A stretch of DNA of 64,000 nucleotides from Litorilituus lipolyticus (GTDB lineage Bacteria; Pseudomonadota; Gammaproteobacteria; Enterobacterales; Alteromonadaceae). A model generated the notes under the pieces. It ran no database searches. It was not told the origin of the DNA and saw only the letters and a program-made list of their open reading frames with translations. This document shows, one piece after another, positions 1-9,292 of the stretch. Made by a program: the position numbers and the translations under genes. The stretch is from positions 62,001 to 126,000 of the forward strand of contig NZ_SAWY01000005.1 in NCBI RefSeq assembly GCF_006439335.1, given 5' to 3'. Each line of letters starts with the position of its first letter. The first letter of the stretch is position 1.

Positions 1-341
1 AACTCGATTAAAATATCGCCCTGTTTAACGTCATCACCTGCTCGCACGTTGACTTTGGCAACTCTTGCTAACATACGAGAAGAAATGGTTGTCCCTTGTT
101 TTGCAACTAAACTTGCCGCAACACCTTCAATGTTTTGCGTTAAGGTACTTTGCACAATAAAGGTATCGGCTTTGTTTATTTGGCTGTCTGCTGTTAAAGG
201 CAGTGTTTCTGGTGCGACTTGCTCATTAAAAAAACCGGCTAACCAAGCAACCATCAATAATAAAATAATTAACGCTAGGCTAGGTATCAACCATGATGTT
301 TTTTTAGTTGAGCTTACTGAGTTTGAATGTTGTGCTGTCAT
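1..341 (-). CDS. RND efflux membrane-fusion (periplasmic adaptor) protein, partial
   Basis: This is the N-terminal 113 codons of a HlyD/AcrA-type adaptor, which would link the inner-membrane pump encoded just upstream to an outer-membrane channel. The start reads MTAQHSNSVSS, followed by a hydrophobic anchor (about residues 18-38, rich in L, I, A). Then comes the start of the biotinyl-lipoyl-like region, ending in a typical V-R-A-G-D-D-V-K-Q-G-D-I-L segment where the window cuts it. It is transcribed leftwards and begins 10 bp after the pump stop codon, so it should be cotranscribed with the pump and the ArsR regulator. The C-terminal part lies outside the window. Substrate unknown. Confidence 0.85.
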   Translation of the reverse strand, partial: MTAQHSNSVSSTKKTSWLIPSLALIILLLMVAWLAGFFNEQVAPETLPLTADSQINKADTFIVQSTLTQNIEGVAASLVAKQGTTISSRMLARVAKVNVRAGDDVKQGDILIE

Positions 342-351
342 GTTACACCTT

Positions 352-3300
352 TTAAGTGTCAATAGTTGTTGATGCTTGCTGCTGTGCTACTTGAGTGTTT
401 TTTTCTGGTTGATCAAACACTAATGAGTAGACAATAGGCACCACTAACAAAGTAAAAATGGTTGAAGAAATAATGCCAAAAATAATGGCAATGGCGAGGC
501 CACTAAATACGGGGTCTAATGTGATGATTAAATTACCGAGCAAAGTTGTGCCAGCCGTTAATAACACCGGACGCATACGAACAGCTCCTGCTTGTAATAA
601 CGATTCTTTAATCATTAGTCCTTGCTGTTGCGCTTGGTTAATAAACTCAATCAAGATGAGCGAGTTACGCACAACAATGCCGGCAAGCGCAATCATGCCT
701 ATCATGGCCGTAGCCGTAAAAAGTACGGGTTCAGGTGCACCTGCAATTTCCCTTTCACCAAACTGATTTAAAAGTAAAAAGCCGGGCATAATACCAATAA
801 CCGTTAAGGGGATAGCCGACATAATAATGCCTGATAATGCTGCAGAGCCTGTTTGAATGCGAAGTACTATAAAAATAGCTGTCAAAGCAAAAGCAAAGGC
901 AAGCCCCATATCACGAAATACTCTAATAGTAATGCGCCATTCACCTTCGCCACTAAACGATAAGTTAATATCTTCTGGTAATTGCCAGTATTGTTTTGCT
1001 CCACTGGTTAAAAAGGTTCGCGATGACCAATGTGGGCTTTCATTATCTTTATCGGCTATTGTTGAAGATAACTCGCTATTACCTTCATTGGATAGCAAGT
1101 CGCTGTTAATATCTGCAATGACTTCAGCGGGTGTTCTGCCTGATATATCGGCGGTGACATAAACAACAGGCTTTAAGTCCTTACGAAAGATAACTTTGTC
1201 ATTAATGGATTGCTCAAAACGGCCTAATTCACCTAGTGATACAATGGATTGTGGCGCCATATCAATACCTTGTGGTGTTTGACTTTGCACAATACCGGCT
1301 TCACCTTTTACGGTAATTCGAGATAATTGGCTTAAGGTTTCTCGTTCATCAATGGCTAATTTTAACTTAATCGCAAGCGGGGTGGCTTCTTGCTCTATGT
1401 GCAAATAACTGACGACTTCGCCTTGATTCGCAATGTTAAGAACTTGGTTAATATTTTGCGTAGAAACACCTGATAAAGCCGCTTTGGTTTTATCGGTAAC
1501 AAAACGTTGTTGTGTTTGGCTATCACCTACGGTGGTATCAACTTCTACCACATGTGGCTCGGCTTCAAGACGCTTTGCCACGATTTTTGACGCGTCTCTT
1601 AAGGCATCATATGAGGTGAACTCATTACCATAAACTTCAGCAACTAAAGTACTTAATACTGGAGGGCCTGGTGGCACTTCGACAACCTTTATTTTGATAT
1701 TGCCAGATTCAAGTAATTGATTTAACGGTGCAAGTAAGGCACGTAAACGTAAAACGATCCCATGAGATTGATGCTCACGCTGACTTTTATCCAATAAGGT
1801 TAAGCGTAAGTCTGCCAAGTTATTTGCATGACGTTGATAATACTGTCTGACCATACCGTTAAAGTCGATAGGTGAGGGCAGTCCAACATAGCTTGCTATG
1901 GCAACCACTTCAGGTAGTTGCTGGCTAATTAGTGATACTTTCTTGGCCATTGCTGCTGTTTGTTCAAGACTTGCAGACTCAGGCATGTCAATAATAATTT
2001 GAACTTCATTTTTATTATCGTAAGGTAATAGTTTCAACGGAACTAGCCTTAGCACAGGTAACATGGCCGCCAGTATAAACAGAGCTAATACTAGCCATAA
2101 TGCAGTCTTCCCTTTGCGTTTGTCTTCAAGTAATGGTGTTAGTAGCTTACGATACAAACTTGTAAACCCTGTGTGCTCCACAGTACTTGTCACAGCTGAG
2201 TTGTCTTGCTTAGGTGCTCTGATGAACTTGGCTGCCAGCCAAGGCGTAACGAGAAAAGCAACTAAAGTAGAGCTAATAACACTTAAAGGTACGTTAAATG
2301 CCATCGGTGCCATGTAAGGCCCCATCATTCCTGTTATAAAGGCTAGTGGTAAAAAAGCTAATACTATGGTGATAGTTGACATAAGTAAGGGCACGCGAAT
2401 TTCATTGATAGCGCCAACAATGTTCTCGGTAAGAGAAGCTTTTTTTCGTTTTAAATAGCGCTCGATATTATCAACGCCAGTAATGGGATCATCAACTAAT
2501 AACCCTAAAGACAGGATAAGTGCGAAGAGGGTGACACGGTTTATGGTGTAACCAAAGGCTAAATCTAAAGCGAGTGTTATGCCATAGCAAATAGGTACCG
2601 CAAGACCAACGACCAAAGCTGAACGCCAGCCAAGAAATACACCGATAAAAACCACTACCGTAAATACCGCAAAGGCAAGGCTTGTCGTTAAGTTATTGAC
2701 TTTTTCGTTGGCTGTTTGGCCATAATCTCTCAATGTGACCAGCTGTACCGGTTCAGGAAATATTTTCTCTTGCAATTCAGCCATGACTTGATGCACGGAT
2801 TTAGCCACAGAAACAGCATTACTGCCCGCTTGCTTTGCAATACTTAAGGTGACTAAAGGATTATCACTTGATGCTTGTTGCTGGTTGTTTGAGGCAAAAT
2901 CAATCCACGAATAATGGTCTTGCTCAGTAGGGCCATCAGTTATGGTAGCCACGTCTTTTAGCATCACGACGCTGCCATCAATGACACTAATAGGCGTAGT
3001 GGCTAAACTTTCTACATCACGAAAAACATCACCACTTTGTAGGGCGACACTTTCATGTTTTAATGTGATATTGCCAATATGTGATAATTGATTTGATGAT
3101 TGAATAGCTTGCACAATTTCTTGCATAGATAATTGCCTAGCCGCTAATTGCTCGGGTATGACATTGATTTGAATTTCCCTTGTTCTGCCTGCAACAATGT
3201 TTACTTCACTGGTATTCTCAATGGCTTGCAGGTGTATCGAGACTTCTTCTGCTAGGCGTCTGAGGGTAAAATCGTCTACTTGCTTGCTATCAGAGCTCCA

Positions 3301-3750
3301 TAAGCCGAGCATTAAAATAGGCACGTCGTCAACTTCAATAGGTTTTACTTGCCAATGGTTAACAAGTGCTGGAATTTTATCGGTATTAGAGTGAAGTTTG
3401 TTGTAGGTGTTTAATAAAGAACGCTCTCTGCTTTCGCCAACATGAAATCTCAAGGTAACAATAGCTTGGCTTTCTTTGCTTACGGAATAAATGTGTTCTA
3501 CGCCATTTACTTGGGCAAGAAGTTTTTCAAGGGGCGTGGTAACTAAACGCTCCACTTGTTTGGCACTAACCCCTGGTGCTTGAACCATCACATCTATCAT
3601 TGGTACTACAATTTGAGGCTCTTCTTCACGCGGGGTGAATTTTAGCGCCAACATGCCGGCAATGATTGACAAAATCAATACAAATAGCGGCAGCTTACTT
3701 TGTAGCACGTAAGCTAAAAATCGACTTGTTTTATTCGTGGCTGTATTCAT
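352..3750 (-). CDS. RND-family efflux transporter permease (AcrB/HAE1-like)
   Basis: An inner-membrane proton-driven efflux pump of 1132 residues. The first membrane helix is at about residues 12-32, followed by a large porter domain that opens with the usual PREEEPQI stretch. A second helix block is at about 365-570, and the second half repeats the plan up to about residue 1115. The helix-4 proton-relay acidic pair is visible in the segment GLLVDDPITGVDN; the usual AIV after DD is replaced by PIT, which is a little unusual. It sits between an ArsR-family regulator (57 bp upstream) and the adaptor gene. The exact substrate cannot be read. Regulation by a sulfur-sensing ArsR protein would be unexpected for a drug pump. 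Confidence 0.9.
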   Translation of the reverse strand: MNTATNKTSRFLAYVLQSKLPLFVLILSIIAGMLALKFTPREEEPQIVVPMIDVMVQAPGVSAKQVERLVTTPLEKLLAQVNGVEHIYSVSKESQAIVTLRFHVGESRERSLLNTYNKLHSNTDKIPALVNHWQVKPIEVDDVPILMLGLWSSDSKQVDDFTLRRLAEEVSIHLQAIENTSEVNIVAGRTREIQINVIPEQLAARQLSMQEIVQAIQSSNQLSHIGNITLKHESVALQSGDVFRDVESLATTPISVIDGSVVMLKDVATITDGPTEQDHYSWIDFASNNQQQASSDNPLVTLSIAKQAGSNAVSVAKSVHQVMAELQEKIFPEPVQLVTLRDYGQTANEKVNNLTTSLAFAVFTVVVFIGVFLGWRSALVVGLAVPICYGITLALDLAFGYTINRVTLFALILSLGLLVDDPITGVDNIERYLKRKKASLTENIVGAINEIRVPLLMSTITIVLAFLPLAFITGMMGPYMAPMAFNVPLSVISSTLVAFLVTPWLAAKFIRAPKQDNSAVTSTVEHTGFTSLYRKLLTPLLEDKRKGKTALWLVLALFILAAMLPVLRLVPLKLLPYDNKNEVQIIIDMPESASLEQTAAMAKKVSLISQQLPEVVAIASYVGLPSPIDFNGMVRQYYQRHANNLADLRLTLLDKSQREHQSHGIVLRLRALLAPLNQLLESGNIKIKVVEVPPGPPVLSTLVAEVYGNEFTSYDALRDASKIVAKRLEAEPHVVEVDTTVGDSQTQQRFVTDKTKAALSGVSTQNINQVLNIANQGEVVSYLHIEQEATPLAIKLKLAIDERETLSQLSRITVKGEAGIVQSQTPQGIDMAPQSIVSLGELGRFEQSINDKVIFRKDLKPVVYVTADISGRTPAEVIADINSDLLSNEGNSELSSTIADKDNESPHWSSRTFLTSGAKQYWQLPEDINLSFSGEGEWRITIRVFRDMGLAFAFALTAIFIVLRIQTGSAALSGIIMSAIPLTVIGIMPGFLLLNQFGEREIAGAPEPVLFTATAMIGMIALAGIVVRNSLILIEFINQAQQQGLMIKESLLQAGAVRMRPVLLTAGTTLLGNLIITLDPVFSGLAIAIIFGIISSTIFTLLVVPIVYSLVFDQPEKNTQVAQQQASTTIDT

Positions 3751-3806
3751 TTTATGTTCATCTATGCTTAAGAAATTTGACCATGATGTATGACATGCTG
3801 CGCGAA

Positions 3807-4115
3807 TTAATCGGCTTTATGACAAAATTTTTCCTGCAAAATCACCAATAATTCTTTGATTTGCTCATTGGCCACGCGGTAATAAATGGTTTGAGATTCA
3901 CGACGTGTGGTCACGATATTACTCTCTCTTAATTTAGCTAAATGTTGAGAAAGTGCAGATTGAGATAAATCAATTTGCTCATTTAATTCACCCACGGTGA
4001 GTTCATGATCACTGATGCAACATAAAATCATCAACCGATAAGGGTTTGATAATTTCTTTAACATGTCGGCAACCTGTAAGGCATTTTGTTTGAGTTCTTG
4101 TTGTTCAATATTCAT
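3807..4115 (-). CDS. ArsR-family transcriptional repressor, BigR/SqrR/YgaV-like
   Basis: A 102-residue winged-helix repressor. The recognition region LSQSALSQHLAKLRESNIV is clear at about residues 50-68. Cysteines lie at positions 32, 33 and 98. The 32-to-98 spacing of 66 residues equals the spacing of the persulfide-sensing pair in BigR (C42/C108) and SqrR (C41/C107), and there is no arsenic-type metal motif, so I infer a reactive-sulfur sensor. It is first in a leftward unit with the RND pump and divergent from a DUF2892 protein and a rhodanese, the same partners that E. coli YgaV has in YgaP. Two palindromes in the intergenic region are likely its operators. Confidence 0.85.
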   Translation of the reverse strand: MNIEQQELKQNALQVADMLKKLSNPYRLMILCCISDHELTVGELNEQIDLSQSALSQHLAKLRESNIVTTRRESQTIYYRVANEQIKELLVILQEKFCHKAD

Positions 4116-4186
4116 CAGTTAAAGCTCACTGTTATGACAATCTAATCAATTCTTGTATTTTCGCTAAGTTTATAGTTGTTTTCTAA

Positions 4187-4230
4187 ATTAGTAAAGGCTA
4201 ATATATATAATATTAGTAATTGCTAATATT
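4187..4230. promoter_or_regulatory. Tandem ArsR/BigR-type operators in a divergent promoter region
   Basis: Positions 4209-4230 hold a perfect palindrome, AATATTAG-N6-CTAATATT. A weaker copy of the same pattern (TTAG-N6-CTAA) lies just before it at about 4189-4202. The spacing and AT-rich half-sites fit ArsR-family winged-helix dimers. The site lies between the divergent starts of the repressor (4115) and the DUF2892 gene (4278), so it probably controls both the pump operon and the rhodanese unit. Confidence 0.65.
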
Positions 4231-4277
4231 TGTTTGGCAATTACCATTGCAATGCAAATTAAACGAGGAGAGTTACT

Positions 4278-4481
4278 ATGACAGTTAATGAAGCGTTAAG
4301 ATTAATTGCCGGCGCTATGATTTTACTTTCGCTATTTTTAGCGGTGAATGTGTCGATGAACTGGCTTTGGTTCACAGTATTTATCGCCGTTAATTTAATT
4401 CAATCATCATTTACCAAGTGGTGTTTAATGATGACAATATTAAGAAAATTTGGCTTACAAGAAAGTCGCAATTGCAGTTAA
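4278..4481 (+). CDS. DUF2892 (YgaP-type) inner-membrane protein
   Basis: A 67-residue protein with two hydrophobic helices (about residues 10-28 and 30-47) and a short tail rich in K, M and C. It resembles the DUF2892 membrane module that forms the C-terminal half of E. coli YgaP, where it is fused to a rhodanese; here the rhodanese is a separate gene 51 bp downstream. The start is supported by GAGGAG seven bases upstream. DUF2892 proteins form small membrane oligomers in sulfur metabolism gene sets; the exact role is unclear. It is probably repressed by the divergent ArsR protein. Confidence 0.8.
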   Translation: MTVNEALRLIAGAMILLSLFLAVNVSMNWLWFTVFIAVNLIQSSFTKWCLMMTILRKFGLQESRNCS

Positions 4482-4532
4482 AGTTATTAAATACTCATAC
4501 AGTGTACACCCTGTTACTAAGGAAAATTTATT

Positions 4533-4880
4533 ATGTTAAAAACAATCCCGGAAATTGTTGCCAGTATTAAAGAAGAACTTACAGTAGTCAGTGCAGAAAA
4601 GGCCGTAGCTGAATGTCAGCAAAATCAAGGTGTTATTATTGATGTGAGGGAGCCGGCAGAGTTTGCGCAAAAATCAGCAAATAATGCCATTAATATCCCT
4701 CGTGGCTTATTAGAAATGCAAGTGTTGCAAAAATTTCCTGATGCTAGCAAACCTATTTATCTACATTGTGCAACGGGGGCGAGAGCTTCGTTTGCAGCTG
4801 AGCAACTCAAACGTGTTGGTTACGAGCAGGTGTCAATTATTGCTTGTCAATTAGATGATGTTTGTCAGGCGTGTGATTAA
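4533..4880 (+). CDS. Rhodanese-domain sulfurtransferase
   Basis: A 115-residue single-domain rhodanese without signal peptide, so cytoplasmic. It shows the family entry motif IIDVREPAEF and an active-site loop HCATGARA with the persulfide-carrying Cys79, followed by the usual A-x-x-L-K-R-x-G-Y helix. It would move sulfane sulfur between thiosulfate, glutathione persulfide or protein thiols. With the DUF2892 gene it reconstitutes a split YgaP. The C-terminus is rich in cysteines (IACQLDDVCQACD), which may serve as extra sulfur acceptors. It is probably regulated by the neighbouring BigR-like repressor. Confidence 0.88.
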   Translation: MLKTIPEIVASIKEELTVVSAEKAVAECQQNQGVIIDVREPAEFAQKSANNAINIPRGLLEMQVLQKFPDASKPIYLHCATGARASFAAEQLKRVGYEQVSIIACQLDDVCQACD

Positions 4881-4905
4881 GCTAACAAAGGCAGTATGTC
4901 AATAA

Positions 4906-4935
4906 AATGCCTTGTTAGGTCATTAGCAAGGCATT
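4906..4935. terminator. Hairpin between convergent rhodanese and lysA genes
   Basis: Arms AATGCCTTG (4906-4914) and CAAGGCATT (4927-4935) are perfectly complementary, with a 12-base loop. No long T-run follows, so it is a weak or bidirectional terminator, or another structured element. Its position between converging genes fits transcription termination. Confidence 0.4.
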
Positions 4936-5029
4936 AATTAGGAATGAGTTAGGCATTAAGTAGCGTTGGTGATATCTAATATTTAACTAATACCTAACTA
5001 ATGCCTGTAGGTGCAATCTTGCAACAAGA

Positions 5030-6295
5030 TCAGGCTAACCAGTCAGGTACAATGTCTTGTTTGATTAAGTCATCATAACTTGGTCTTTTGCGAATAAGGG
5101 CAAAATTATCTTTGCTAACTAAGACTTCAGGTACGGTTAATCTGGCATTGTAATTCGACGCCATTACCGCACCATAAGCACCACAGCTCATTATAGCGAT
5201 AAGATCGCCAGCTTCTGAGCGGTTAATTTTTCGTGATTTTGCAAAAGTATCGCCTGTTTCGCAAACAGGGCCAACAATGTCATAGGCCTGTTGTTCTGTT
5301 TGGCTATTATCAACCGCCAAAATGTCGTGGTAGGCATCATAAAGGCTAGGTCTGAGTAGATCATTCATGCCCGCATCTAGCATTAAAAATTCACGCTCTT
5401 CACCATGTTTGACAAAAACAACGCTGGAAACCAAGATACCGGCATCACCTAATAATGAGCGCCCTGGTTCAATGACTATTTGGCAATTTAAATCCCCTAA
5501 GGCGTCATGCACCACTTGTGCATATTCCGCTTTAGTCGGTACTTGCTCACCTTGATAGTCAATGCCAAGGCCACCACCAATATCAACAACGCTAATAGTA
5601 TGACCATCCTCATTTAATTGAGTGACTAACTCAGCTACGCGAGCAAATGCCTCTGCAAAAGGAGAAAGTTGGGTGAGTTGTGAGCCTATATGGACATCAA
5701 CTCCTTGCACTTTAATGGCAGGTAATGATGCCGCTTGTTGGTATGCTTGACGCGCTTTAGAAATAGGCACACCAAATTTATTTTCAGCTTTACCCGTTGA
5801 GATTTTTTCGTGGGTTTGTGCGCAAACATCAGGATTAATTCGAAAGGCTATAGCGGCTGTCGTATTTAAACGACTGGCTACTTGAGATATTAATTCTAGC
5901 TCAGGCTCAGATTCAACATTAAATTGAAAGATATCTTGCTCGAGGGCGAATTCTATTTCACTTTCAGATTTTGCTACCCCCGAGTAAACAATTTTATTAG
6001 CTGGAATACCAGCGCTCAATGCTCGCTTTATTTCGCCTACAGATACTACATCGGCACCTGAGCCTAAATTAGCTAGCGTTGTTAATACTGCTTGGTTACC
6101 GTTCGCTTTTACGGCATAACAAATTAGCGCATCTTGTTTTGCAAAAGCTTGCTGATAACTTAAATAGTTTTCTTCAATTGCCTGTTGTGAGTAACAATAA
6201 AAAGGGGTTTTGACTTGTTTAGCAATATCGGCAATGGCGACTTGCTCAGTAAACATGTGCGAATTGATATAGGGAAAGTGCTTTGCTGCCGTCAT
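5030..6295 (-). CDS. lysA: Diaminopimelate decarboxylase
   Basis: Catalyses the last step of lysine synthesis, meso-diaminopimelate to L-lysine and CO2. The 421-residue protein is a fold-type III PLP enzyme. The PLP-binding lysine is K63 in YAVKANGN, the H-I-G-S-Q motif and the glycine-rich phosphate loop VDIGGGLGIDY follow, then EPGRSL, and the substrate-side CETGD motif is near the C-terminus. Length and motifs are normal. It is a single gene on the minus strand, convergent with the rhodanese and divergent from the NlpC/P60 gene. Its product lysine and its substrate link it loosely to the murein genes that follow. Confidence 0.96.
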   Translation of the reverse strand: MTAAKHFPYINSHMFTEQVAIADIAKQVKTPFYCYSQQAIEENYLSYQQAFAKQDALICYAVKANGNQAVLTTLANLGSGADVVSVGEIKRALSAGIPANKIVYSGVAKSESEIEFALEQDIFQFNVESEPELELISQVASRLNTTAAIAFRINPDVCAQTHEKISTGKAENKFGVPISKARQAYQQAASLPAIKVQGVDVHIGSQLTQLSPFAEAFARVAELVTQLNEDGHTISVVDIGGGLGIDYQGEQVPTKAEYAQVVHDALGDLNCQIVIEPGRSLLGDAGILVSSVVFVKHGEEREFLMLDAGMNDLLRPSLYDAYHDILAVDNSQTEQQAYDIVGPVCETGDTFAKSRKINRSEAGDLIAIMSCGAYGAVMASNYNARLTVPEVLVSKDNFALIRKRPSYDDLIKQDIVPDWLA

Positions 6296-6456
6296 GAGTA
6301 TTATTTAGCCTTTTGGTCGTGAGCATCAAGTATGAAACTGACATTATAAAGAGTTAGCTATGCTAATATGCTTGAGTAATTTATGCCAACTCGTCATTAT
6401 ATTCAAGGGATATGACTTATGCTTTAGTGCATGCAAAACTTGTTAAAGGGTCAAGA

Positions 6457-8037
6457 GTGAAAAAAAATAACCGAGAATCAATCATTGGAAAAGTTATTGC
6501 TAAATTAAGGGGCATGGGCACTTTCATGCTTGTTACTTTTGCCGTTTCGCTTCCTGCATTAGCTGAGCCTACAGCGCAAAGTCAACGAGTTATCCATCAG
6601 CAATTAAAAACTGATGTAATTGATATACAAGCAGAACACTTAACTGCGAAATATTGGCTAAATAAGTTACCTGCGCCAGATAAGGTTTTAATGAGTCAGC
6701 AAGAGATAAGTGCATTCAATCAAACGTTAGTTAACACAAATCCATATATTACTGACCCTTTGGCCATAAAGCCTGTATTGACAAAGTCTTTATTGCTGGG
6801 AAAGATAAACCAAATTAGCTCAATTCCTAGCAGCGCTCGACATTTTGCCAATAAAACGCCATTAACAGAATCTGATTACCAAGAACTGCGTGATAAGGTC
6901 AATCTAGCTGCTATAACCGAGGCTAATTCGGTTGCTTATGGCTTAGTTACTAGACGCTCTGTGTTAAGAAAGTTTCCAACATGGCAACGAGCGTTTAAAT
7001 TAAATGATGATGACACCATTGATCATGAATTAGACCTATTTCAAGAAAGTGGTATTTTCCCGGGCGAAGTTGTTGCTGTGTTGCATAACAGTAAAGATGG
7101 CCTTTGGTCGTTAGTACAGGCTTATAATTACCTTGCTTGGATGCCGAGCAAAGATTTAGCGATAGGTGAAAAAGATCAAATAGCACAATTTAATAAGGCG
7201 GCTCACTTTATCACAATAACGGGAGGCAAAGTCTTTGTTGATATCCCAAGAAATGCTCAAAATAATGAAGCAGAATTATTGCAACTAGATATGGGCGTTC
7301 GTTTACCCTTGGTAACTCACTTAGAACTTAGCCTAAACGATAGCTCAAATAACGATAGCCTTTATAACGTTAATGGGCAAAATCCCTATGCTAACCACAT
7401 TGTTCGATTCCCAACGAAAAACTCATTTGGTAAGTTAGCGTTTACTACGCTATCTATTCCTAAAAGTAAAGATGTGACTGTAGGCACATTGGCGATGACA
7501 CAGGGTAATATCATTAAGCAATCGTTCAAGTTTTTAGGTGAGCGCTATGGCTGGGGTCATGATTTTAATGGCAGAGATTGCACTGGTTTTATTGGTGAAA
7601 TTTATAAAAGCTTTGGACTATTAATGCCAAGAAATTCAGGGCAACAAGCTAAGAGTGATTATGGTTACAATATTCGATTTCAAATGCCGATAAATGAACA
7701 GTTACAAGCTAAGAGTAAGCATGAGCAAGATACATTAATCGAACTTCAATATAAGAAAAAGCAACAAGGCTTAGAATCGTTGCAAGTGGGTGATTTATTG
7801 TATTTACCAGGACATGTAGTGATGTTTTTAGGTATGGATAAAGGTCAGCCTTATATTATTCACGACGTAAAAGATTATAAGGTTTTACAAGAAAATGGTC
7901 AGTTGTATGAAGGGGTACTCAATGGTGTTTCTGTTACGCCACTACAACCGATGCATGATTATGTTAACCAGCTAAGTGTAATAAAGCGACTTGCTTACAG
8001 CACCAGCCAAGGTGACTTAAGTCATAATAATCATTAA
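6457..8037 (+). CDS. Secreted NlpC/P60 murein endopeptidase with SH3-like domains
   Basis: Probably a gamma-D-glutamyl-meso-diaminopimelate endopeptidase acting on cell-wall peptides. I chose the GTG at 6457 because AAAGGG sits six bases before it and the product starts with a lysine-rich signal peptide ending near LPALA. An ATG at 6412 is in frame but has poor spacing to a ribosome site. The middle (about 130-330) resembles the paired SH3b modules of this family. The C-terminal NlpC/P60 domain has Cys375 in GRDCTGFIGE, His453 in LPGHVVMF and a third residue His469 in IIHDVKDY. The next gene is a dipeptide epimerase, which uses the L-Ala-D-Glu such enzymes can release, so the two likely work in murein peptide recycling. 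Confidence 0.88.
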   Translation: MKKNNRESIIGKVIAKLRGMGTFMLVTFAVSLPALAEPTAQSQRVIHQQLKTDVIDIQAEHLTAKYWLNKLPAPDKVLMSQQEISAFNQTLVNTNPYITDPLAIKPVLTKSLLLGKINQISSIPSSARHFANKTPLTESDYQELRDKVNLAAITEANSVAYGLVTRRSVLRKFPTWQRAFKLNDDDTIDHELDLFQESGIFPGEVVAVLHNSKDGLWSLVQAYNYLAWMPSKDLAIGEKDQIAQFNKAAHFITITGGKVFVDIPRNAQNNEAELLQLDMGVRLPLVTHLELSLNDSSNNDSLYNVNGQNPYANHIVRFPTKNSFGKLAFTTLSIPKSKDVTVGTLAMTQGNIIKQSFKFLGERYGWGHDFNGRDCTGFIGEIYKSFGLLMPRNSGQQAKSDYGYNIRFQMPINEQLQAKSKHEQDTLIELQYKKKQQGLESLQVGDLLYLPGHVVMFLGMDKGQPYIIHDVKDYKVLQENGQLYEGVLNGVSVTPLQPMHDYVNQLSVIKRLAYSTSQGDLSHNNH

Positions 8038-8091
8038 AACTTAGCAAAGGTTTATGAAAATTAGCAAAGCAATTAAAGTATTTTCCTCGAT

Positions 8092-9222
8092 ATGAACATT
8101 ACTGAAATCCGTTTAGCCAAACTGAACGTACCGCTAGTAACGCCATTTAAAACGTCACTACGTAGTGTGACTGAAATTGATGATTTAGTGGTGGTTATTC
8201 ATACTGATAGTGGCGAAGTGGGCTATGGCTCTGCACCTGAAACGCCATTAATTACCGGTGATACGCATCAGAGTATGATTGATGTTATTCGTAACACTTT
8301 TACGCCATTACTTGTCGGTAAGAGTATCGAAGATACTTGGGCATTAGCTGCAACATTGCAACAAGCAATCCCGTTACATAACAGCGCCAAAGCTGCGTTA
8401 GAAATAGCACTATTTGATTTGTACGCTAAACGGCTTAACTTGCCTTTGTATCAAGTTTTATCAACAACTCGTGCTGGCGAGTCTCTCGATAATCAAAGTA
8501 ATATCCCTTTGGTGTTAAAAACAGACATCACTATTAGTATGAATGATTTTGATACCATGTTCGTCGATTCGAAAAAGGCGATAGCACAAGGCTTTGATGT
8601 ATTAAAAGTTAAAGTTGGTAATAACTTACAACAGGATATTGATTCGGTAATACGCTTATATAAAGAGTTTGGTGAAAGTGTTGCTATCAGGCTAGATGTA
8701 AATCAAGCATGGACAGCACAGCAAACGGTACAAGCAGCTCAATGTTTTACAGATAATCACGTGAGCATAGAACTTATTGAACAACCTGTTAAAGCTGATG
8801 ATATTACAGGTTTAAAGTATATTGCTGAGCGAACGGCTATACCGATTATGGCTGATGAATCAGCGTTTAATTTAACGCAAGTCAAAAATTTAATTGAGCA
8901 ACAAGCGGCAGATATTATAAATATTAAACTGATGAAAACAGCAGGTTTAACCCAAGCATTGGCCATTACTGATTATTGTCAATCAAAACAAGTTACTTGT
9001 ATGATTGGCTGTATGCTAGAGGGGAGTATTGCCGTGGCTGCAGCTGCGCATTTAGCATTAGCTAAAAGTCAGACGATTTCAAAAATTGATTTAGATGGCC
9101 CAAGTTTAGGGTTATATGATCCTGTTCATGGTGGTGTTTGTTTTGATAAAGCCAATATTTATATATCTAATGAGGCGGGCTTAGGTATTAGTACTATTGA
9201 GGGGTTACAATTTTTGTCGTGA
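8092..9222 (+). CDS. Enolase-superfamily dipeptide (L-Ala-D/L-Glu) epimerase
   Basis: A 376-residue member of the muconate-cycloisomerase-like group of the enolase superfamily. Catalytic lysine in the second-strand motif VLKVKVG, then the metal-binding carboxylates in RLDVNQAW, ELIEQPV and MADESAF, and the last lysine in INIKLMKTAG; a family-typical IGCMLEGS loop follows. Together these match L-Ala-D/L-Glu epimerase (YcjG/YkfB), which converts L-Ala-D-Glu from murein into L-Ala-L-Glu for reuse. It starts 54 bp after the NlpC/P60 hydrolase. That context strongly supports the dipeptide epimerase assignment over muconate chemistry, although specificity in this superfamily is not certain from sequence alone. 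Confidence 0.88.
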   Translation: MNITEIRLAKLNVPLVTPFKTSLRSVTEIDDLVVVIHTDSGEVGYGSAPETPLITGDTHQSMIDVIRNTFTPLLVGKSIEDTWALAATLQQAIPLHNSAKAALEIALFDLYAKRLNLPLYQVLSTTRAGESLDNQSNIPLVLKTDITISMNDFDTMFVDSKKAIAQGFDVLKVKVGNNLQQDIDSVIRLYKEFGESVAIRLDVNQAWTAQQTVQAAQCFTDNHVSIELIEQPVKADDITGLKYIAERTAIPIMADESAFNLTQVKNLIEQQAADIINIKLMKTAGLTQALAITDYCQSKQVTCMIGCMLEGSIAVAAAAHLALAKSQTISKIDLDGPSLGLYDPVHGGVCFDKANIYISNEAGLGISTIEGLQFLS

Positions 9223-9292
9223 ACTAGTCGTTAAATTTTAACATAAGCATAGAGCTCTCATTAATTGAGCATGAAAGAGCATAAAGGTAACC

